Shown: positions 52,546 through 61,870, counted from the first letter of the stretch. The stretch is 64,000 nucleotides of DNA from JAFLCL01 sp039809495 (GCA_039809495.1 JBDHVC010000006.1:1-64000), one strand, 5' to 3'. The notes: a model not told the origin generated them from the sequence alone. A program made the numbers and translations.

Positions 52546-53955
52546 TCAGTGCGCCGCGGCGGCCGCGGCCTTCGGGGTCGCGTTCCAGATCCGCGTCCCG
52601 AGCAAGAGGCCGAGCGCCGCGACCGGGATCATCGCGAGCGGCCACATGCTCCAATTCGAGGCGACGCGCGCCGCCTCGTCCGAGGGGACGAGGTGCCCGA
52701 GGGTGAGGTACTGGGCGCCCTGGCCGAGGTAGACGAGCCCGTCGATGATGCCGACGACGATGCCGACGTTCTGCTTCCCGCCGAAGTCCATGCTCGCCGC
52801 GCCGCTCAGCATGCCGTGGACGCCGATGATGGCGAGCATCATCGAGGTGACGATGAGCGAGAGGCCGAGGCCTCGCTCCAGCGTGAACCACATCAGGACC
52901 GCGCCGACGAGCATGACGCCGTAGAGGATCGAGGCCATGGGGCCGCGGCGCGACTGGAAGACGTGGTCGCTCACGATGCCCGCGACGACGCCGCCGAGGA
53001 TGCCCGCGCAGCACTGGACCATGCCCCAGTGGTGCGAGACGAAGTTGTCGAGCCCGACCTGGCGCTGGAAGATCGCGTACCAGTCCATGAGCGAGGAGCG
53101 GAGGAACCCGCTGCAGAACTCGATCGACGCGATGACGAGGATGACGGGGCTCTTGAGCATCATCGAGCCGACCTTGACGACGCCCCGCAGCGTCGCCGCG
53201 AACCCCGCGGGGGCCGCGTCCTGGCTCTCGTCGAGCAGGCCGTCGCCCGTGTCGAAGTCCGCCTGGCCCGCCTGACCGGGCGTGTCGCGCACGAGCGCGA
53301 ACGTCGCCGCGAAGAAGGCGAGGAGCAGGGCGGCGGGGATGAAGAAGACCCACTCGACGCGCGCGTTGTCCGCGATGAGCGCGCACCAGTCGTAGGCGAA
53401 GTAGAGGCCGAGCGAGATGAGGATGCCGAAGATCCCGCCGAAGGTGCCGCGCTCGCGCAGGTGGAACCACGCGGCGTTGACCTTGACGATCGAGACCGCG
53501 CCGAAGCTCTGGAAGTACATGTTGAGCGCGTAGAGGAGCGCGAAGATCGTGACGAGGCCGCTCCGCGCGCCCCCGAAGAGCGCGAGGCCCATGAGCACGT
53601 TCGCGATCGCCGAGCCGCCGGCCGCGAGGAGCATCGTCTTGCGCCCGCCGATGCGGTCGGTGAGCGGGCCGTTGATCAGGAACGCGACGCCGTAGACGAG
53701 CGTCCCGGCCGCCTTGATCGTGCCGAAGTCCTCGTTGGTCATCACGTCGCCGAGGACGTTCTTGGCCGCCGCGAGGTTATAGCGCCCCATGTAGAGGAAC
53801 GCGTACGTCATCCCGAGCGGGAACCAGTTCCAGAAGCGCCGGCGGACGAACGCCTTGCTGTGACCGAGCTCGACCTTGGGCAGCCGCCACACGACGAGCG
53901 CGACGACGGCGAGCAGGACGAGGATCGGGATGAGGTTCTCGAGCCACGCGGGCAT
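52546..53955 (-). CDS. MFS transporter, OPA (organophosphate:phosphate antiporter) family
   Basis: 469 residues from ATG 53955. One extra N-terminal helix (LIPILVLLAVVALVVW) is followed by twelve MFS helices. FLYMGRYNLAAAKN resembles the RxN substrate-binding motif of GlpT/UhpT, and GPLTDRIGGRK is the MFS loop 2-3 motif. GVVAGIVSDHVFQSRRG repeats that motif in the second half. Members exchange sugar phosphates or glycerol phosphate for inorganic phosphate. Substrate not predictable. It is 27 bp upstream of the rhomboid gene on the same strand, so the two may be co-transcribed. Confidence 0.88.
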   Translation of the reverse strand: MPAWLENLIPILVLLAVVALVVWRLPKVELGHSKAFVRRRFWNWFPLGMTYAFLYMGRYNLAAAKNVLGDVMTNEDFGTIKAAGTLVYGVAFLINGPLTDRIGGRKTMLLAAGGSAIANVLMGLALFGGARSGLVTIFALLYALNMYFQSFGAVSIVKVNAAWFHLRERGTFGGIFGILISLGLYFAYDWCALIADNARVEWVFFIPAALLLAFFAATFALVRDTPGQAGQADFDTGDGLLDESQDAAPAGFAATLRGVVKVGSMMLKSPVILVIASIEFCSGFLRSSLMDWYAIFQRQVGLDNFVSHHWGMVQCCAGILGGVVAGIVSDHVFQSRRGPMASILYGVMLVGAVLMWFTLERGLGLSLIVTSMMLAIIGVHGMLSGAASMDFGGKQNVGIVVGIIDGLVYLGQGAQYLTLGHLVPSDEAARVASNWSMWPLAMIPVAALGLLLGTRIWNATPKAAAAAAH

Positions 53956-54001
53956 GCGCCCTTCTATCACGCGCCCGCCGCTCGTCGCGCGCGGCGCGCC
54001 G

Positions 54002-55255
54002 TCAGCGCACGCGCACGATCGTGCCCGGCTCGGCCTCGCTCGTCAGGATCGCGTCCCAGCCGGGCGGGAGCGCGGGCTCGGTCCACGCGAAGAGCCAGCG
54101 CGCGTCGCGCGGGGCGAGGTTCACGCAGCCGTGGCTGCGCGGGCGCCCGAAGTCGTCGTGCCAGAACGCGGCGTGGAGCGCGACGCCGTCGCGGAAGTAC
54201 TGCACCCAGGGCACGCCCTCGATCGCGTAGTTCGTCTCTTGATCGACGCGCGTGAGGTCGTCCATCGTGTCCTCGGCGAGCTTCACCCAGACGCGGTGGA
54301 CCCCGCGCGGCGTCTCGTGGCCGGGGCCGGGGCGACCCGTCGAGACGAGCGTCGCGAAGACGGGCCTTCGGCCCTCGTAGGCGACGAGCGTCTGGCTCGC
54401 GAGCTCGACGTCGATCCAGCGCTCTCGCTCGCCGACGCCCTCGGGCGGCTCGCTCGGGCTCGGGCGCTGGACGTCGCGCTCGGAGACGACCCCCTCGCTC
54501 GTCTCGAGCCAGCCGCGCGCGGCGACGCCGCGCACGTGGAGCACCTGCCTGCGCCCGAGCCTCCGGAGCACGCGCCCGCGCGATCGCCCGTTCCAGGCGT
54601 AGAGATCGGTCGCGCGGGTCGTCCACGCGACGTCGAGCGGGCCCTCGCCGAGCTCGACGCCGAAGAACGGGCTGCCGCGGGCGAAGCGCACGGACTCCTC
54701 GGCGACCCAGAGCCCGCCCAGGGTGCGCAGGAAGGGCACCCCCTCGACGACGCGCCGCTCGACGATGGAGAGCCCGAAGCCGCGCCCGAGCGACTGCACC
54801 ATCTCGTCGAGGAAGTAGTCGGAGGGGCGCGCGTAGGCCCACGTCCCATCCGTCGCGACGAAAGCCTGCGGGCGCGGCAGGAGCTCGCCCTCGGGCACGA
54901 CCGGCAGCGCCTCGCCGCGCGGCGGCTCGGAGGAGGGGCGGACGAGCGACTCGCAGACGAAGCGCTCGGCGCCGACGCGGTACCAGTACGCGCAACCGAG
55001 CCCTGGGACACGCGCCTCGACCGGGAGCGCCGTGCCCTGGCGGACCGTGCCGCGGCGCGGCGCGTGGGTGCTCGGCGCGGCGCGGATCGTGACGCCCGTC
55101 GCGACGACCTCGAGCGAGCGGATCGCGCTCGCCCGCTCCGCGTGGGCGGGTGAGGCGTCCGGCCCGCCACCGACGAGGGCCGCCGCGAGCGCCACCGGGA
55201 GCGCGGCGAGCCGACGCGCGCGAGCGGACGAGGCGGCGGGGCGATAGCGCTCCAT
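54002..55255 (-). CDS. L,D-transpeptidase (YkuD family) with SH3-like N-terminus
   Basis: 417 residues from ATG 55255. A signal region (LPVALAAALVGGGPDASPAHA) leads to an SH3-like stretch (VVATGVTIRAAPSTHAPRRG). A middle region follows, then a C-terminal YkuD domain with ASQTLVAYEG. The catalytic site HAAFWHDDFGRPRSHGCVNL carries the conserved His and Cys. L,D-transpeptidases make 3-3 peptidoglycan cross-links or attach lipoproteins. The Cys nucleophile is intact, so it should be active in the periplasm. The stop carries a TGACGGCGCGCC block. Confidence 0.9.
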   Translation of the reverse strand: MERYRPAASSARARRLAALPVALAAALVGGGPDASPAHAERASAIRSLEVVATGVTIRAAPSTHAPRRGTVRQGTALPVEARVPGLGCAYWYRVGAERFVCESLVRPSSEPPRGEALPVVPEGELLPRPQAFVATDGTWAYARPSDYFLDEMVQSLGRGFGLSIVERRVVEGVPFLRTLGGLWVAEESVRFARGSPFFGVELGEGPLDVAWTTRATDLYAWNGRSRGRVLRRLGRRQVLHVRGVAARGWLETSEGVVSERDVQRPSPSEPPEGVGERERWIDVELASQTLVAYEGRRPVFATLVSTGRPGPGHETPRGVHRVWVKLAEDTMDDLTRVDQETNYAIEGVPWVQYFRDGVALHAAFWHDDFGRPRSHGCVNLAPRDARWLFAWTEPALPPGWDAILTSEAEPGTIVRVR

Positions 55256-55342
55256 CGCGCGAGGCTAGCCCGAGCGTCCGAGCGGACCAAGAAACGCTCC
55301 CCTCGTTGACAGGACGAGGCCCAGACGCCACGAACGCGAGCG

Positions 55343-55930
55343 ATGACGACGCGACGCGCGTGGCTCACGCTCTCTCTGCTCTCGCTCGTCGGCGCTCGAG
55401 CGCGCGGCGTCGAGCGGGCGCTCGCGCAGGCGGGCGGCTCGAGCGAGGGGGAGATCCCCGCGTCGAACCGCGCCTCGCTCACCACGCCGCCGCCCCGGCC
55501 GGGGCTCTCGGACACTCCCGAGCGCATGCGCTCGCTGCTCTTCGAGGCGTGCCTCCGGGACGAGCCCGAGCGCGCCCGCGAGCTCTTCCTCCCGCGCGCG
55601 GCGTTCCGCCTGATCAAGGCGACGAGCGAGCCCGATCGCCTCTACGACCGGCTCTACCGCGCCTACGAGCGCGACATCCACGGCCTCAACGCGCGCCTGC
55701 GCGAGGAGTCGGGGGGCGAGCTCACGGCGGCCGCGTTCGCCGGGTTTCGCTTCACGGGTCGGCGCGGCTTCGTGCGGGTCGGCGAGGAGGCGAACCGCCT
55801 CCCGTACTGGGCGCAGCGCCACTCCTTCCTCGCGTACACGATCGGCGGGCGGCCGCGCGAGCTCGAGGTACGCACGATGATCGCCTGGGGCGAGCGCTGG
55901 TTCATCACGCACCTCGGCGAATTCCACTGA
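55343..55930 (+). CDS. secreted protein of unknown function
   Basis: 195 residues from ATG 55343. The twin Arg in TTRRAWLTLSLLSLVGARARG could be a Sec or Tat-like signal. The mature part (LLFEACLRDEPERARELFLP, AAFAGFRFTGRRGFVRVGEE, EVRTMIAWGERWFITHLGEFH) has no motif I recognise; the ending resembles proteins that report SnoaL/NTF2-like folds, but this is weak. Divergent from the L,D-transpeptidase (87 bp) and convergent with the YkgJ-like gene (22 bp). Confidence 0.75.
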   Translation: MTTRRAWLTLSLLSLVGARARGVERALAQAGGSSEGEIPASNRASLTTPPPRPGLSDTPERMRSLLFEACLRDEPERARELFLPRAAFRLIKATSEPDRLYDRLYRAYERDIHGLNARLREESGGELTAAAFAGFRFTGRRGFVRVGEEANRLPYWAQRHSFLAYTIGGRPRELEVRTMIAWGERWFITHLGEFH

Positions 55931-55952
55931 CGCCGAGGCGGGGCGCGCGCCG

Positions 55953-56999
55953 TCAGCCCGGCAGCCTCCGCGTGAGCTCGATCCAGAGAGGCGCGAGGCC
56001 GACGACCTCGATCATCGCGATCGACTCGGCGCACGCGCGATCGGGCCGGGCGCCGTCCTGAGCGAGCGCGCGGGCGAAGGCGCGCGCGACGGCGAGGCGG
56101 GTCGCGAGCTCGAGCCGGAGCTGGGCGAGCGAGCAGGCGTCCGCCCACTCGAGGCTCCAGAGGACGTCCGCGACGAAGTCGGCGTACATCGCCTCGATCA
56201 CGTCGCCCTCGCGCTCGGGATCGAACGCGCTGCGGCGCTCGGCGCGATCGAAGGCCTCCGCCCAGAGCCTCGGCGCGAACCGGAGCCGCGGCGGGCGCTC
56301 CTCGGGGGGGCACGAGAGCCAAGCGAGCGTGCGGCCGAAGAGGCGGAAGCACTCACCCCAGCGCGAAGCGCGCGTCTCGCGCGCGAGCTCGATCCCGACG
56401 TGCTCCCAGCGCAGGCCCTCGAGCGGGGGGAAGGGCTCGGCCTCGAGGATCGACTCGACCGGGCGCGCGGCGCTGGCGCCCGCCAAGGCGTCGAGGAGCG
56501 CGGCCTCGAGCGCGCGGTAGCGCGCCCAGCCGACGCGGGAGCCCCGCGTGAGCGCGACGCGGCCCTCGACGCTCCGATCGACGCTGAGCCGTCCGCGCCG
56601 ATCCGTGACGGCGCTCCCCGCCTGGCTCAGGTCGATCGGATCGCGCGCGCCCATCGTGCGGCACGGGCAGCGATGATCGGTGGTGAGGCGCGGGCCCTCG
56701 GGCGTGCGCGTCACGCCGTAGGGGTAGCGGTGACAGGTGCGCGGCAAGAGCGGCCCCTCGTGGATCCGGCAGCGCCCCGCCGCGTCGAGGAAGTGGCACG
56801 CGGTGCCGCGATCGCTCGGGACGAGGCGGAGCAGGACGAGCGCGCCGACCCGGCTCGTCGAGCGCCGCTCCGCGGCCTCGAGGGCGCGCGCCTCGCGGCG
56901 CGTCACGGGGCCGAGCTGATGGACGTCCGTGCAGCAGAGGCCGTCGCCGTGGCAGCGAAAGCGCGCCGAGGGGCGGACGATCAGGCTCGTCGTCGTCAC
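55953..56999 (-). CDS. YkgJ-family Cys-cluster protein
   Basis: 348 residues from GTG 56999. The N-terminal 110 residues hold the YkgJ/CxxCxxCC-type pattern: RCHGDGLCCTDVH, ACHFLDAAGRC, CRIHEGPLLPRTCHRYP and CPCRTMG. Such Cys clusters bind zinc or an iron-sulfur cluster in a family of largely unknown function. The rest is helical and unassigned. The long upstream frame runs into hairpin d of repeat copy C and is not coding. Convergent with the secreted-protein gene. Confidence 0.85.
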   Translation of the reverse strand: MTTTSLIVRPSARFRCHGDGLCCTDVHQLGPVTRREARALEAAERRSTSRVGALVLLRLVPSDRGTACHFLDAAGRCRIHEGPLLPRTCHRYPYGVTRTPEGPRLTTDHRCPCRTMGARDPIDLSQAGSAVTDRRGRLSVDRSVEGRVALTRGSRVGWARYRALEAALLDALAGASAARPVESILEAEPFPPLEGLRWEHVGIELARETRASRWGECFRLFGRTLAWLSCPPEERPPRLRFAPRLWAEAFDRAERRSAFDPEREGDVIEAMYADFVADVLWSLEWADACSLAQLRLELATRLAVARAFARALAQDGARPDRACAESIAMIEVVGLAPLWIELTRRLPG

Positions 57000-57038
57000 C
57001 GGCTGGCCCGCGCCCGAAGGACGCCCTCGTCGCTCACC

Positions 57039-57193
57039 GCACGAATCAGTTGCCCTGATTCGTGCTGTTCCTTCCTTGTCGGAGGGTCTGCCCAGAGACC
57101 CTCCCTCACGCCGAGTGAATCGGCGTGAGCCTCCCTCCCGCCGAGCCAGCGCGCCTCGAGTGGACGGATCATGTCGAGTGGGGCGCGCTGTCA
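57039..57193 (-). repeat. 155-bp four-hairpin array, copy C
   Basis: On the minus strand it starts at the TGA of the TPR/barrel gene. Plus-strand positions: degenerate hairpin a (57161-57178); hairpin b (57105-57129), whose 25 bp are the exact reverse complement of copy A's. Hairpin c has 9-bp arms GGAGGGTCT / AGACCCTCC (57081-57104). Hairpin d has perfect 11-bp arms GCACGAATCAG / CTGATTCGTGC, loop TTGCC (57039-57065). In copy C the A.C mismatch seen in A and B is restored to a T.A pair. Confidence 0.85.
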
Positions 57194-58981
57194 GAACCCG
57201 ACCTCGAGCCCCGCGCCGACGTCGAGCGTGAAGAGGAATTGCGGCAGGCTGAAGACGAAATTCGGCTGCAGGTAGAGGCCGAAATTCCGCATGAAGCGGT
57301 AGCCGGCCGTGACGCCCGCGTCGATCATCCCGATGCCCGACGTCCCCCACGGCGCGTTGGGGCTGTTGTTGCCGCGGCCGAGGAAGACCTGGATCTGTCC
57401 GGCGCCGCCGCGGAGGTGGGCGTGGACGTTGAAGCCGAGATCGGTGGGCGGCGTGAGCTGCACCTCGAGGCCCGCGTACACCTGGAGCATCGACATCGTG
57501 CCTCGCCCGGACATCGGCTGGATGCGCGTCCCCGCGGTGATGGCGAGGAAGGGCAGGACGTAGTAGCCGAGGTCGATCCGGAGCGCGAAGTTCGCGACGA
57601 GGCCCGCCCGCTCGACATAGAAGCAGTAGGGGTCGAGGTCGCCGAGGCTGCCCTCCGGGTTACACGACGGCGTGCCGGGCGGCACGTAGCCGTTCGCGAG
57701 GGCCTCGCGGTAGAGGTCGGTGTCCATCCGCTCCTCGGGGCTCCGCGCGTCCCAGGAGTTCTCGTAGGCCGGGAAGCCGTCGATCGGGTAGCAGTTGTCG
57801 ATCGTCTCGGTCGGCGAGCAGGGGAAGCGATCGGCGTGGAGGCCGCCCTCGACGTAGCTGAGCCCGGCCATCGCGCCGACCCGCGCGAAGAACGCGGGCC
57901 CGCTCGTCGTCGGGCCTTCGCTCCCGCTCGAGCCGCCGCCCGAGTCACCACCGCCCGGGCGCGAGGGCCCGCAGAGGTCGTCCTGGCAGTTGTTCGACGC
58001 GCAGTCGGCGTCGCGGCGGCACGAGTCGCCGAGCTGGCCGCTCCCGCCGCCACCTCCGCCGGTCGCGCCGCAGCCGGCCATGCCCGGCGGGCACTCGGCC
58101 TCACGGCACTGGGTGGGCGGCGCGCGGCCGGGCAGCGCGGGCGGGCCCTGCGTCCGGCTCGCGACGATCGGCACGCGGACGGGCGAGCCCTGCGAGCCGG
58201 CGAAGCCCGCGGGGCTCCCGTCGCGCGCGAACGCGACGATGTAGTAGCTCACCTCGGGGGCGAAGACGTCGGCGCAGGGGATCTCGAACCCATAGCCGCG
58301 CCCGACGCGCTCCATCTCCACGCGCGTGAACTCGCGCATCCCCGCGCCGCGGTAGTAGAGGTAGACGTGCGCGGGCGAGCCCGGCACCTCGATGTAGACG
58401 GGCACCGCCGTCTGCTGGAGCTGCTCCGGGACCGGGATGTGCGTGAGGTCGCCGGCGGCGCCGCCACCCGCGCCTGCGCCGCCACCCGCGCCGCCACCCG
58501 CGCCGCCACCCGCGCTCGTGCCGCCACCCGCGCCCGCGCCGCCACCCGCGCTCGTGCCGCCACCCGCGCCCGCGCCGCCCCCGCCTTGGCGCGCGCGCTG
58601 CTGCGCCATCGAGAACATCGTCTGGATGTCGGGCGTGCTCGTCAGCGGATCGAGCTGGACGTTCGGATCCGTCTGGAGCGCGCGGATCATGAAGTCGAGG
58701 CCCGCGCCGTTGTCCCCCAGGCCGCCGACCGCGACCACGCCGAGGTTGAGGTAGGTGCGAGCGAGCGGCGCTCCGGTGACGCCGCCGCGCTGCGCGGCCT
58801 GGAGGGCCTGGTTCAGCAGATCCTGCGCCTGCTCGATCTCCAGGTTGTTGTAGGCCTCCATCCCGCGGCGGTTGAGGTCGAGGACCTGCGAGAGCGCGCG
58901 CTGCGCGAGGGCCGGTGCGCTCAGGGTGAGGACGCCGAAGACGACGACGAGGGCGAGGGAAGCGTACGAGCGTGAGCGCAT
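57191..58981 (-). CDS. TPR-containing outer-membrane barrel protein with Gly-rich linker
   Basis: 596 residues from ATG 58981. A signal peptide (LALVVVFGVLTLSAPALA) precedes TPR-like helices (RRGMEAYNNLEIEQAQDLLN, DFMIRALQTDPNVQL). A Gly/Ala-rich repeat linker comes at about 130-180, then a beta-sandwich segment (VPVYIEVPGSPAHVYLYYRG). A second Gly/Ser linker follows. The last 220 residues alternate as beta strands and end with LDVGAGLEVGF; the terminal Phe matches the outer-membrane beta-signal. Two CADC/CxxxxC clusters (CRRDADCASNNC) are present. It resembles adventurous-gliding-type barrel proteins by layout only. Confidence 0.82.
   Translation of the reverse strand: MRSRSYASLALVVVFGVLTLSAPALAQRALSQVLDLNRRGMEAYNNLEIEQAQDLLNQALQAAQRGGVTGAPLARTYLNLGVVAVGGLGDNGAGLDFMIRALQTDPNVQLDPLTSTPDIQTMFSMAQQRARQGGGGAGAGGGTSAGGGAGAGGGTSAGGGAGGGAGGGAGAGGGAAGDLTHIPVPEQLQQTAVPVYIEVPGSPAHVYLYYRGAGMREFTRVEMERVGRGYGFEIPCADVFAPEVSYYIVAFARDGSPAGFAGSQGSPVRVPIVASRTQGPPALPGRAPPTQCREAECPPGMAGCGATGGGGGGSGQLGDSCRRDADCASNNCQDDLCGPSRPGGGDSGGGSSGSEGPTTSGPAFFARVGAMAGLSYVEGGLHADRFPCSPTETIDNCYPIDGFPAYENSWDARSPEERMDTDLYREALANGYVPPGTPSCNPEGSLGDLDPYCFYVERAGLVANFALRIDLGYYVLPFLAITAGTRIQPMSGRGTMSMLQVYAGLEVQLTPPTDLGFNVHAHLRGGAGQIQVFLGRGNNSPNAPWGTSGIGMIDAGVTAGYRFMRNFGLYLQPNFVFSLPQFLFTLDVGAGLEVGF
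58456..58587 (-). repeat. tandem Gly-Ala-Gly-Gly-encoding repeats
   Basis: Plus-strand units close to CCGCCACCCGCG repeat about ten times, with a longer period carrying GCTCGTG twice. On the coding strand they give GAGGGTSAGGG-type repeats in the linker of the TPR/barrel protein. The unit length is a multiple of three, so copy-number change keeps the frame. Confidence 0.8.
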
Positions 58982-59199
58982 CTCGAGTCCTGGGCTTCGG
59001 AAGACGGACGAAACTCTCGGCGCGCCGAGAGGAGGTGCGCGAGCATAGAACGGATCGCGGTCCAGCGTCGACGTTCAGACGAAGCGCCGCGCTGCTCGGG
59101 ATCGGGGTCGGCGCGCGGCTCGCGCGGGGCCGCTCGAGGGCGCCGCGGGATCGGTCGCGGCACGTCGCCCTCGCTCGGTCCGCGGGTCATGTTCAGCCG

Positions 59200-60252
59200 A
59201 TGCGCGTCCTCGGGATCGAGTCGAGCTGTGACGAGACGGCCGCCGCCGTGGTCGACGAGGGCGGGCGCGTCCACGCCGACGTGGTCGCCTCCCAGATCGC
59301 CCTCCACGCGCCCTACGGTGGGGTCGTGCCCGAGCTCGCCTCGCGCGCGCACCTCGAGAACGCCTGGCCCGTGATCGACGCCGCGCTCGCCCAGGCCGGA
59401 GGCATCGAGCGGATCGACGCCGTCGCCGTGACGGCGGGGCCAGGGCTCGTCGGCGCGCTCCTCGTGGGCCTCTCGATCGGCAAGGCGATCGCCTTCGCGC
59501 GGCGGCTCCCGCTCGTCGGCGTCGACCACCTCGAGGGCCACCTCTTCGCGGTCTTCCTCGATCGCGGCGAGCCGCGGTCGATCCCCACGCTCCCCTTCGT
59601 GGGCCTCCTGGTGAGCGGGGGGCACACGGCGCTCTACGAGGTCCACGCCCACGATCGTCTCACGCTGCTCGGCCAGACGCGCGACGACGCCGCGGGCGAG
59701 GCGTTCGACAAGGGGGCCAAGCTCCTCGGGCTCGGCTACCCCGGCGGGCCGATCGTGGATCGGCTCGCGCGCGCGGGCGACGCGCGGAGCGTTCGGTTCC
59801 CGCGGCCGATGCTGCGCGAGGGCTCGCTCGACTTCTCCTTCTCCGGGCTCAAGACGGCGCTCGCTCGGCACGTGGAGCTGCACGGCGTCCCCGAGGGCCA
59901 GGCGCTCGCGGACCTCGCCGCCGCCTACCAAGGCGCGATCGTCGAGGTGCTCGCGCAGAAGGCGCTCGAGGCGTGCGCGGCGACGCGGATCCCGCGGCTC
60001 GTCCTCGCGGGCGGCGTCGCCGCCAACGCCGGGCTCCGCGCGCGCGCCGCGGCGCTCGCCGGGGAGCGCGGGGTCTCGCTCTTCGTCCCCGAGCTCGCGT
60101 CGTGCACCGACAACGCCGCGATGATCGCGTACGTCGGCGCGCTCTCGCTCGCGTCGGGGCGAAGCGACGCGAGCGACCTCGCGCCCTACTCGCGCGCGCG
60201 GGAGATCCGGCGCGGCAAGATCGTCGCGCCCTCGCGCCGCGCGGGCCGCTGA
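59200..60252 (+). CDS. tsaD: tRNA N6-adenosine threonylcarbamoyltransferase TsaD
   Basis: 350 residues from ATG 59200, typical for TsaD (about 340). LGIESSCDETAAAVV opens the ASKHA fold; metal ligands are His110 and His114 in DHLEGH, with Asp in the late DNAAMIA region. VSGGHTALY, GEAFDKGAKLLGLGYPGG and FSFSGLKTA are diagnostic. With TsaB, TsaC and TsaE it makes t6A37 in ANN-decoding tRNAs. The gene stands alone and is divergent from the TPR/barrel gene. Confidence 0.96.
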   Translation: MRVLGIESSCDETAAAVVDEGGRVHADVVASQIALHAPYGGVVPELASRAHLENAWPVIDAALAQAGGIERIDAVAVTAGPGLVGALLVGLSIGKAIAFARRLPLVGVDHLEGHLFAVFLDRGEPRSIPTLPFVGLLVSGGHTALYEVHAHDRLTLLGQTRDDAAGEAFDKGAKLLGLGYPGGPIVDRLARAGDARSVRFPRPMLREGSLDFSFSGLKTALARHVELHGVPEGQALADLAAAYQGAIVEVLAQKALEACAATRIPRLVLAGGVAANAGLRARAAALAGERGVSLFVPELASCTDNAAMIAYVGALSLASGRSDASDLAPYSRAREIRRGKIVAPSRRAGR

Positions 60253-60267
60253 CCGACGGACGCGCGA

Positions 60268-60288
60268 GAGCCCGCTCGAGGCGGGCTC
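60268..60288. terminator. hairpin between convergent tsaD and DUF4215 genes
   Basis: GAGCCCGC and GCGGGCTC form a perfect 8-bp stem around loop TCGAG, 15 bp after the tsaD stop and 26 bp after the stop of the opposing gene. It could stop transcription from both sides, although no T tract is present. Confidence 0.5.
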
Positions 60289-60314
60289 CCGTGTCGGCGG
60301 CGATCGGCGCGCTG

Positions 60315-61301
60315 TCACTCGATGGTGCAGGTCGCCGAGCAGCCGTCGCCGTCCGCGTTGTTGCCGTCGTCGCAGGCCTCGCCGTCCGTCACGATCCCGT
60401 TGCCACACCGGGTGTTGAGGCAGGCCGGGAGCCACGCGGCGCCCGCGCCGTCGTCGGGGCCGAAGCCGGTGTCACAGCCATCGCCGTCCACCACGTTGCC
60501 GTCGTCGCACTCCTCGACGCCCTCCGCCCGGACGCCATCGCCGCAGTCCGTCGTGCACCCGCGCGTCGGCGCGCCCGTGGGGCAGGTCCAGCCCGCCTCG
60601 ATCTCGCAGAACGCCGAGCAGCCGTCGAGAGGCTCGCGCGCGCCGTCGTCGCACGCCTCGTCGGGCTCGATCGCGCCGTTGCCGCAGTGCGTGACGCAGA
60701 CGCTCGGCGCGCCCGTGCAGGTGAAGGTGCGCTCGATCCGGCAGCTCGCCGAGCAGCCGTCGTCGTCGACGTTGTTCTCGTCGTCGCACTCTTCCGTCGG
60801 GCCGACGATGCCGTTGCCGCAGTCGCTCGCGCAGACGCTCGGCGACTCGCGCGTGCACGACCAGCCCGGCTCGACCACGCAGAGCGACGAGCAGCCGTCG
60901 TGGTCGTCGGTGTTGTGGTCGTCGCAGACCTCCGCCCCCTCGGCGAGGAGGCCGTCGCCGCAGGTCGCCTCGCAGACGCTCGGCTCGCCGTCGCAGGTCC
61001 AGCCGCGCTCGACCGCGCAGCTCGAGGAGCAGCCGTCGTGCGCGACGATGTTGCCGTCGTCACACGCCTCGCCCTCGTCGAGCCGGCCGTTCCCGCAGGG
61101 CGGAGCGGCGGGCGCGTCGACGCTCGCGTCCCGCCCCGCGTCGGGGCGACGCGCGGCGTCGATGTCCGCGTCGACGCTGCCGTCGAGCTCGATCCCCGCG
61201 TCGACCTCCGGTGGTTCCGGATCGCAGCTACAGCCGACCGCCACCATCGACGCGGCGAGCGAGACCGCCGCGAGCCCAGCCCAACGAAGCGAATGACGCA
61301 T
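60315..61301 (-). CDS. DUF4215-repeat lipoprotein
   Basis: 328 residues from ATG 61301 with GGAGA upstream. The signal ends in SMVAVGCSCD, probably a lipobox. An Asp/Ala-rich linker is followed by about six DUF4215 units, each of the form CGNGxxxxGExCDDGNxxxxDGCSxxC (for example CGNGRLDEGEACDDGN, CGNGIVTDGEACDDGN). These Cys-rich repeats are abundant in myxobacterial surface proteins, where they may bind calcium or partners. No enzyme domain. Confidence 0.9.
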   Translation of the reverse strand: MRHSLRWAGLAAVSLAASMVAVGCSCDPEPPEVDAGIELDGSVDADIDAARRPDAGRDASVDAPAAPPCGNGRLDEGEACDDGNIVAHDGCSSSCAVERGWTCDGEPSVCEATCGDGLLAEGAEVCDDHNTDDHDGCSSLCVVEPGWSCTRESPSVCASDCGNGIVGPTEECDDENNVDDDGCSASCRIERTFTCTGAPSVCVTHCGNGAIEPDEACDDGAREPLDGCSAFCEIEAGWTCPTGAPTRGCTTDCGDGVRAEGVEECDDGNVVDGDGCDTGFGPDDGAGAAWLPACLNTRCGNGIVTDGEACDDGNNADGDGCSATCTIE

Positions 61302-61439
61302 TCTCGAATCTCCGATGACCTCGGGCGCGGAGGATGTCCCCGCTCCACGAGCCTCGCCGAATCGTGCAGAACGTAGCGCCGGGATGCAAGCGCTCGTCGA
61401 AAACTCGCGTGAAGGCTCGGAGCGTCGGACGATCGGGCC

Positions 61440-61829
61440 ATGCGATCGCAAGCCATCCTCGTCGTCGTCGACTCCGACGCTCGCTCCGCGCTCGGCAAGC
61501 GCCTCGACCTCTCCGCCGACGCCCCCGTCGCCCTCGTCGTCGAGCGGGGCGAGGCGCGCCTCGAGGCGAGCCGAGGCGCCGCCGATCGCCGCATGGCCGG
61601 CTGGATCGAGCCGGTCGGTCGTCGGCTCTTCCTCCACGCCGTCGATCCGCGCGTCCGGCGCAACGGGGCCGACGTCCCGGCGGTCGGCGCGCTGCTCTAC
61701 GACGGGGACGAGCTGGAGATCGGCTTCATGCGCGTGCGGGTCCGGATCGCGGACGACCTCGACGCGGCCTACCACGAGGTCGTCTACGCCATCGAGCGCG
61801 CGCCCGCCGAGCACCGGCACGTCAACTGA
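61440..61829 (+). CDS. small FHA-like protein
   Basis: 129 residues from ATG 61440. The central region (FLHAVDPRVRRNGADVP, LLYDGDELEIGFMRVRVRI) follows the C-terminal half of a forkhead-associated fold, with the xxNGxxV...LxDGDxxxIG pattern. The N-terminal Ser-containing phosphothreonine-binding motif (GRxxxxD..S..H) is not apparent, so binding may be lost. No signal peptide. Divergent from the DUF4215 gene and convergent with the DHH-like gene. Confidence 0.7.
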   Translation: MRSQAILVVVDSDARSALGKRLDLSADAPVALVVERGEARLEASRGAADRRMAGWIEPVGRRLFLHAVDPRVRRNGADVPAVGALLYDGDELEIGFMRVRVRIADDLDAAYHEVVYAIERAPAEHRHVN

Positions 61830-61870
61830 CGCCGGATCCGTCGCGCGGGCGCCGGCGGGTGCTCGCGCCG

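Noticed and set aside
57000..57350. Extended N-terminus of the YkgJ-like protein
   Set aside because: The extra frame crosses the repeat array and the 3' end of the neighbouring gene; the Cys cluster starts right after GTG 56999.
58456..58587. GC-rich tandem repeat considered as a CRISPR or origin repeat
   Set aside because: It is in frame within a Gly-rich protein linker and has no spacers or DnaA boxes.
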